Part shown: positions 8,401 to 9,296 of the stretch, in pieces
Layout of the letters: every line of letters starts with the position of its first letter
Position numbering within the stretch: position 1 is the first letter of the stretch
NCBI GenBank assembly: GCA_003649845.1
Contig: QMTB01000043.1
Location: 1 to 9,296 of the forward strand
DNA from: Thermoplasmata archaeon
GTDB lineage: Archaea > Thermoplasmatota > E2 > DHVEG-1
Length of the DNA: 9,296 nt
Direction of reading: 5' to 3'
Notes under the pieces: model-generated
The model's database searches: none
What the model saw: only the letters and a program-made list of their open reading frames with translations
What the model was told of the DNA's origin: nothing
Made by a program: the position numbers and the translations under genes

Positions 8401-9296
8401 TCTGTGTCCAGCTAGAATCATCAGCACTCACTTCCACCACTCCTACTGCGCCACTTGGGTTGTAATTATTTCTAATAAAAAATGTCCCTGCAGTTTGTTC
8501 GAAATTACCTGGATCAAATCTCCACTTTACGTATGAGCCCAGACCATAAGAGAAGCGAGAGGCGTGCATCCACTGTGCAGTTTCTATTACCCGGTCAGCA
8601 CTATTGTGTTTGTACATTGCACTTTGATAAGTATAATTACCATCGACAATCCTCTCTGCCCAATCTAAGTAAGCCCCATTTACATAATTATAAGTGGGTG
8701 ACACTCTTTCAACTCTAACATCATCAATATAAATCGATCCTGTTATGTGGTATGTGTAAAATCTGATATAAGCATTTGCTGACTGATATGCTCTTACCAG
8801 ATATTCATATTTTGACCAATGTTCTGTAAGACGTGAAGTTGTTGCCCTGCCAGCTTCACTATCTCTATTCCCTGGGCCTGAATCTACTATAAAATCTGAT
8901 ATGATGAAGCCTCCTGTAGCTGAGGGATCTTTTCTGGCCCAGTAACTTATTTTATAATACCCAGGAGACACAGAAAAGGTATCAGAATAAAAATAATATG
9001 CTGCGCTTCCTGTATTGTCAAGCCTCATTGACTGAGTGCCAGTATGGGAAGTTGCGGTTGTCGTATATGTATACGTAGTATTTTGACATGTCCAATTTGT
9101 TGGACAAGGAGAGCCAGAATCAAAAGAAGAGTTTGGCACAAGATTGCTCCCAAATATTTCTTCGACCTCAACATATGTGCCACCTGACCTATAGCTATAA
9201 AGTGTTGCTTTTCCGTTTAAATTATTAACACTGAAAACCTGCCATTCTGTATCGCCAGGGGCTTTAAAATAAAGGATTACTCCTTCTCCCCCAGTA
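5399..9296 (-). CDS. Giant multi-LamG carbohydrate-binding surface protein, 5' end outside the window
   Basis: The frame is open to the right edge with no stop, so the true start lies beyond 9296; 1298 C-terminal residues are visible. Numbered from the edge: residues 1-50 are the tail of an unseen region; 51-202 are a CBM4/9-like jelly-roll (NLVPNSSFDSG, SPGYYKISYWARK, YIDDVRVERV); 203-349 are a second beta-sandwich-like region (VEVSADDSSWTQIGSF); five LamG/concanavalin A-like domains begin at 350, 519, 702, 888 and 1110. LamG hallmarks recur: FDG near each start, 'AW(V/I)', 'W(H/T)xxxG/VxYDG', 'LYIDG/LYVDG' and 'G(L/I/T)(I/M)DE(V/I/L)AIY'. At least fifteen N-X-S/T sequons fit an exterior, glycosylated protein. 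LamG modules usually bind glycans or proteins; no glycosidase acid/base pair or Asp-box was seen, so binding rather than catalysis is inferred. It ends directly after LamG 5 without an anchor, so any anchor or signal must be N-terminal. Confidence 0.85.
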   Translation of the reverse strand, partial: TGGEGVILYFKAPGDTEWQVFSVNNLNGKATLYSYRSGGTYVEVEEIFGSNLVPNSSFDSGSPCPTNWTCQNTTYTYTTTATSHTGTQSMRLDNTGSAAYYFYSDTFSVSPGYYKISYWARKDPSATGGFIISDFIVDSGPGNRDSEAGRATTSRLTEHWSKYEYLVRAYQSANAYIRFYTYHITGSIYIDDVRVERVSPTYNYVNGAYLDWAERIVDGNYTYQSAMYKHNSADRVIETAQWMHASRFSYGLGSYVKWRFDPGNFEQTAGTFFIRNNYNPSGAVGVVEVSADDSSWTQIGSFNAVGNYVFPIPSSFYPTTGPIYIKVTYSSGSGGFQIQNIRYTASLTGSPGDYYGFTKVSDLTMNGKSVSIEAWVKANSCESGYIAGKGERDWNPEYQLYCSDGNVHFRVGAHDLSKASTGAPLSLNTWHYIVGTYDGINLKLYIDGSLANSTTSTGGLTSTMASFFIGSSEGGAEPFDGLIDEVAVHARVLSSEEILNRYNVRKALFSDWNVGKSDRALQFDGSTYVEVSEDSSLDLSDKFTWSAWVYWEGAKGNSDRQIIWNKEEQYEWGITDTASPSGRISWAIRTAGTWEWHDTGVSVTPNEWTHVVLVYDGTNVTSYKNGSYVDSIADPDGGAISNYDNALRIGARGAPNTAGSFFYGTIDEIAIYSTALSADEIAKLYALGKAKHLNWTAGKSGPGLKFDGNSIYVDVADNPSLDIARKLSVAFWIKPFSFVRTWHPLIYKGDGTGSNGRSYSAWLNESGYIHFTSSDGTQEFLNTPNGSIPLNQWTHFVGVIDRDAGTIEAYVNGSKIASGSIRTNNIIDTNHTLRIGWTHESSANYAPFHGLMDELAIYSKTLSADEVAELYAAGRARHSDFNAGISGKAIQFDGVDDYVEVADSSTLRLKAPFTVEAWVYINSAPSDWVRIVGKGDFTYRNYGLWYNGSLSQFLFQIYSAGGSGNLSYYTNISTNKWYHIAGTYDGFTMKLYVDGNEVSAAYSQTPYTHPDPLTIGYAGFHACHNGLIDDVRIYNYAKSAQEIEADYNAGVQEHNAHIQTDENGLVALWHLDGYAEQTTALDSAGSNNGTLNGFDFWDLNSGWVEGKFGRALRFDGNDDYVSVPDSQSLDINKESTIEAWIKPLGESADWAKIIVKPDDSGYYSYGLSLNDASVGNERISFIVGNGTTYGGTAYSDTIISPGKWYHVVGIFDNGTTYLYINGTLEKTNEESFSALSVSNADLEIGSQHANSQGFNGIIDEVAIYNRALSEREIKDHYEAFVNKGMIYSPGSIKSCGVG
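5402..8248 (-). repeat. Array of five tandem LamG domains
   Basis: On the - strand the domains run 8248-7742, 7741-7193, 7192-6635, 6634-5969 and 5968-5402 (169, 183, 186, 222 and 189 codons). Most open with a motif such as RALQFDG, GLKFDG, KAIQFDG or RALRFDG. They close with IDEVAIY-like motifs followed by LSADE/LSEREI and a short helix (LYALGKAKH, LYAAGRARH). DNA identity between units is low by eye, so the duplications are old, apart from related linker codons between domains 2 and 3. Confidence 0.85.

Noticed and set aside
9137..9139. GTG at 9139 as the start of the LamG protein
   Set aside because: The frame remains open to the edge, and the GTG is the V inside NLVPNSSF, the conserved opening of the CBM4/9-like domain.
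5399..9296. LamG protein as a glycoside hydrolase or sialidase
   Set aside because: Concanavalin A-like folds include GH16 enzymes, but no ExDxxE-type catalytic motif or sialidase Asp-box is visible; binding modules fit better.

Overview
The window looks archaeal: a chromosomal segment from an AT-rich genome, possibly an uncultivated DPANN-type lineage. The reasons are tandem TadC/ArlJ-like (T2SSF) platform genes of archaeal flavour, very compact packing with overlapping genes, and large secreted proteins built from LamG and Ig-like modules that are dense in N-X-S/T sequons. The lineage is inferred from gene style alone; no rRNA or marker gene is present to prove it.

Left part (1-1775, + strand): a type IV pilus or archaellum-like assembly operon enters from the left edge. 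Bases 1-93 hold a plausible C-terminal tail of an upstream protein, by context perhaps the TadA/GspE-family ATPase. Two adjacent single-domain T2SSF membrane proteins follow (47-916 and 921-1775, 4 bp apart). Together they match in size one canonical two-domain archaeal platform protein.

Right part (1803-9296, - strand): two very large genes converge on the pilus genes. The upstream one (5399 to beyond 9296) lacks its start in the window. Its 1298 visible residues comprise a CBM4/9-like module, a second beta-sandwich region and five LamG domains. Its TGA overlaps by one base the ATG of the downstream gene (TGATG), so the two are probably co-transcribed and translationally coupled. The downstream gene (1803-5399, 1198 aa) has a Sec-type signal peptide, three tandem repeat units of 271, 271 and 220 aa, flanking Cys-rich Ig-like domains and an unrecognised C-terminal domain. 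Units 1 and 2 share an 85-bp perfectly identical tract that suggests recent intragenic homogenisation.

The two operons converge with only 27 bp between stop codons. No promoter is visible because both transcription units begin outside the window. There is no RNA gene, insertion sequence, CRISPR array or origin, and no non-coding stretch over 300 bp. The working picture is a pilus assembly platform next to a two-gene set of giant, probably glycosylated adhesin or carbohydrate-binding surface proteins. A functional link between the two is inferred only from adjacency.
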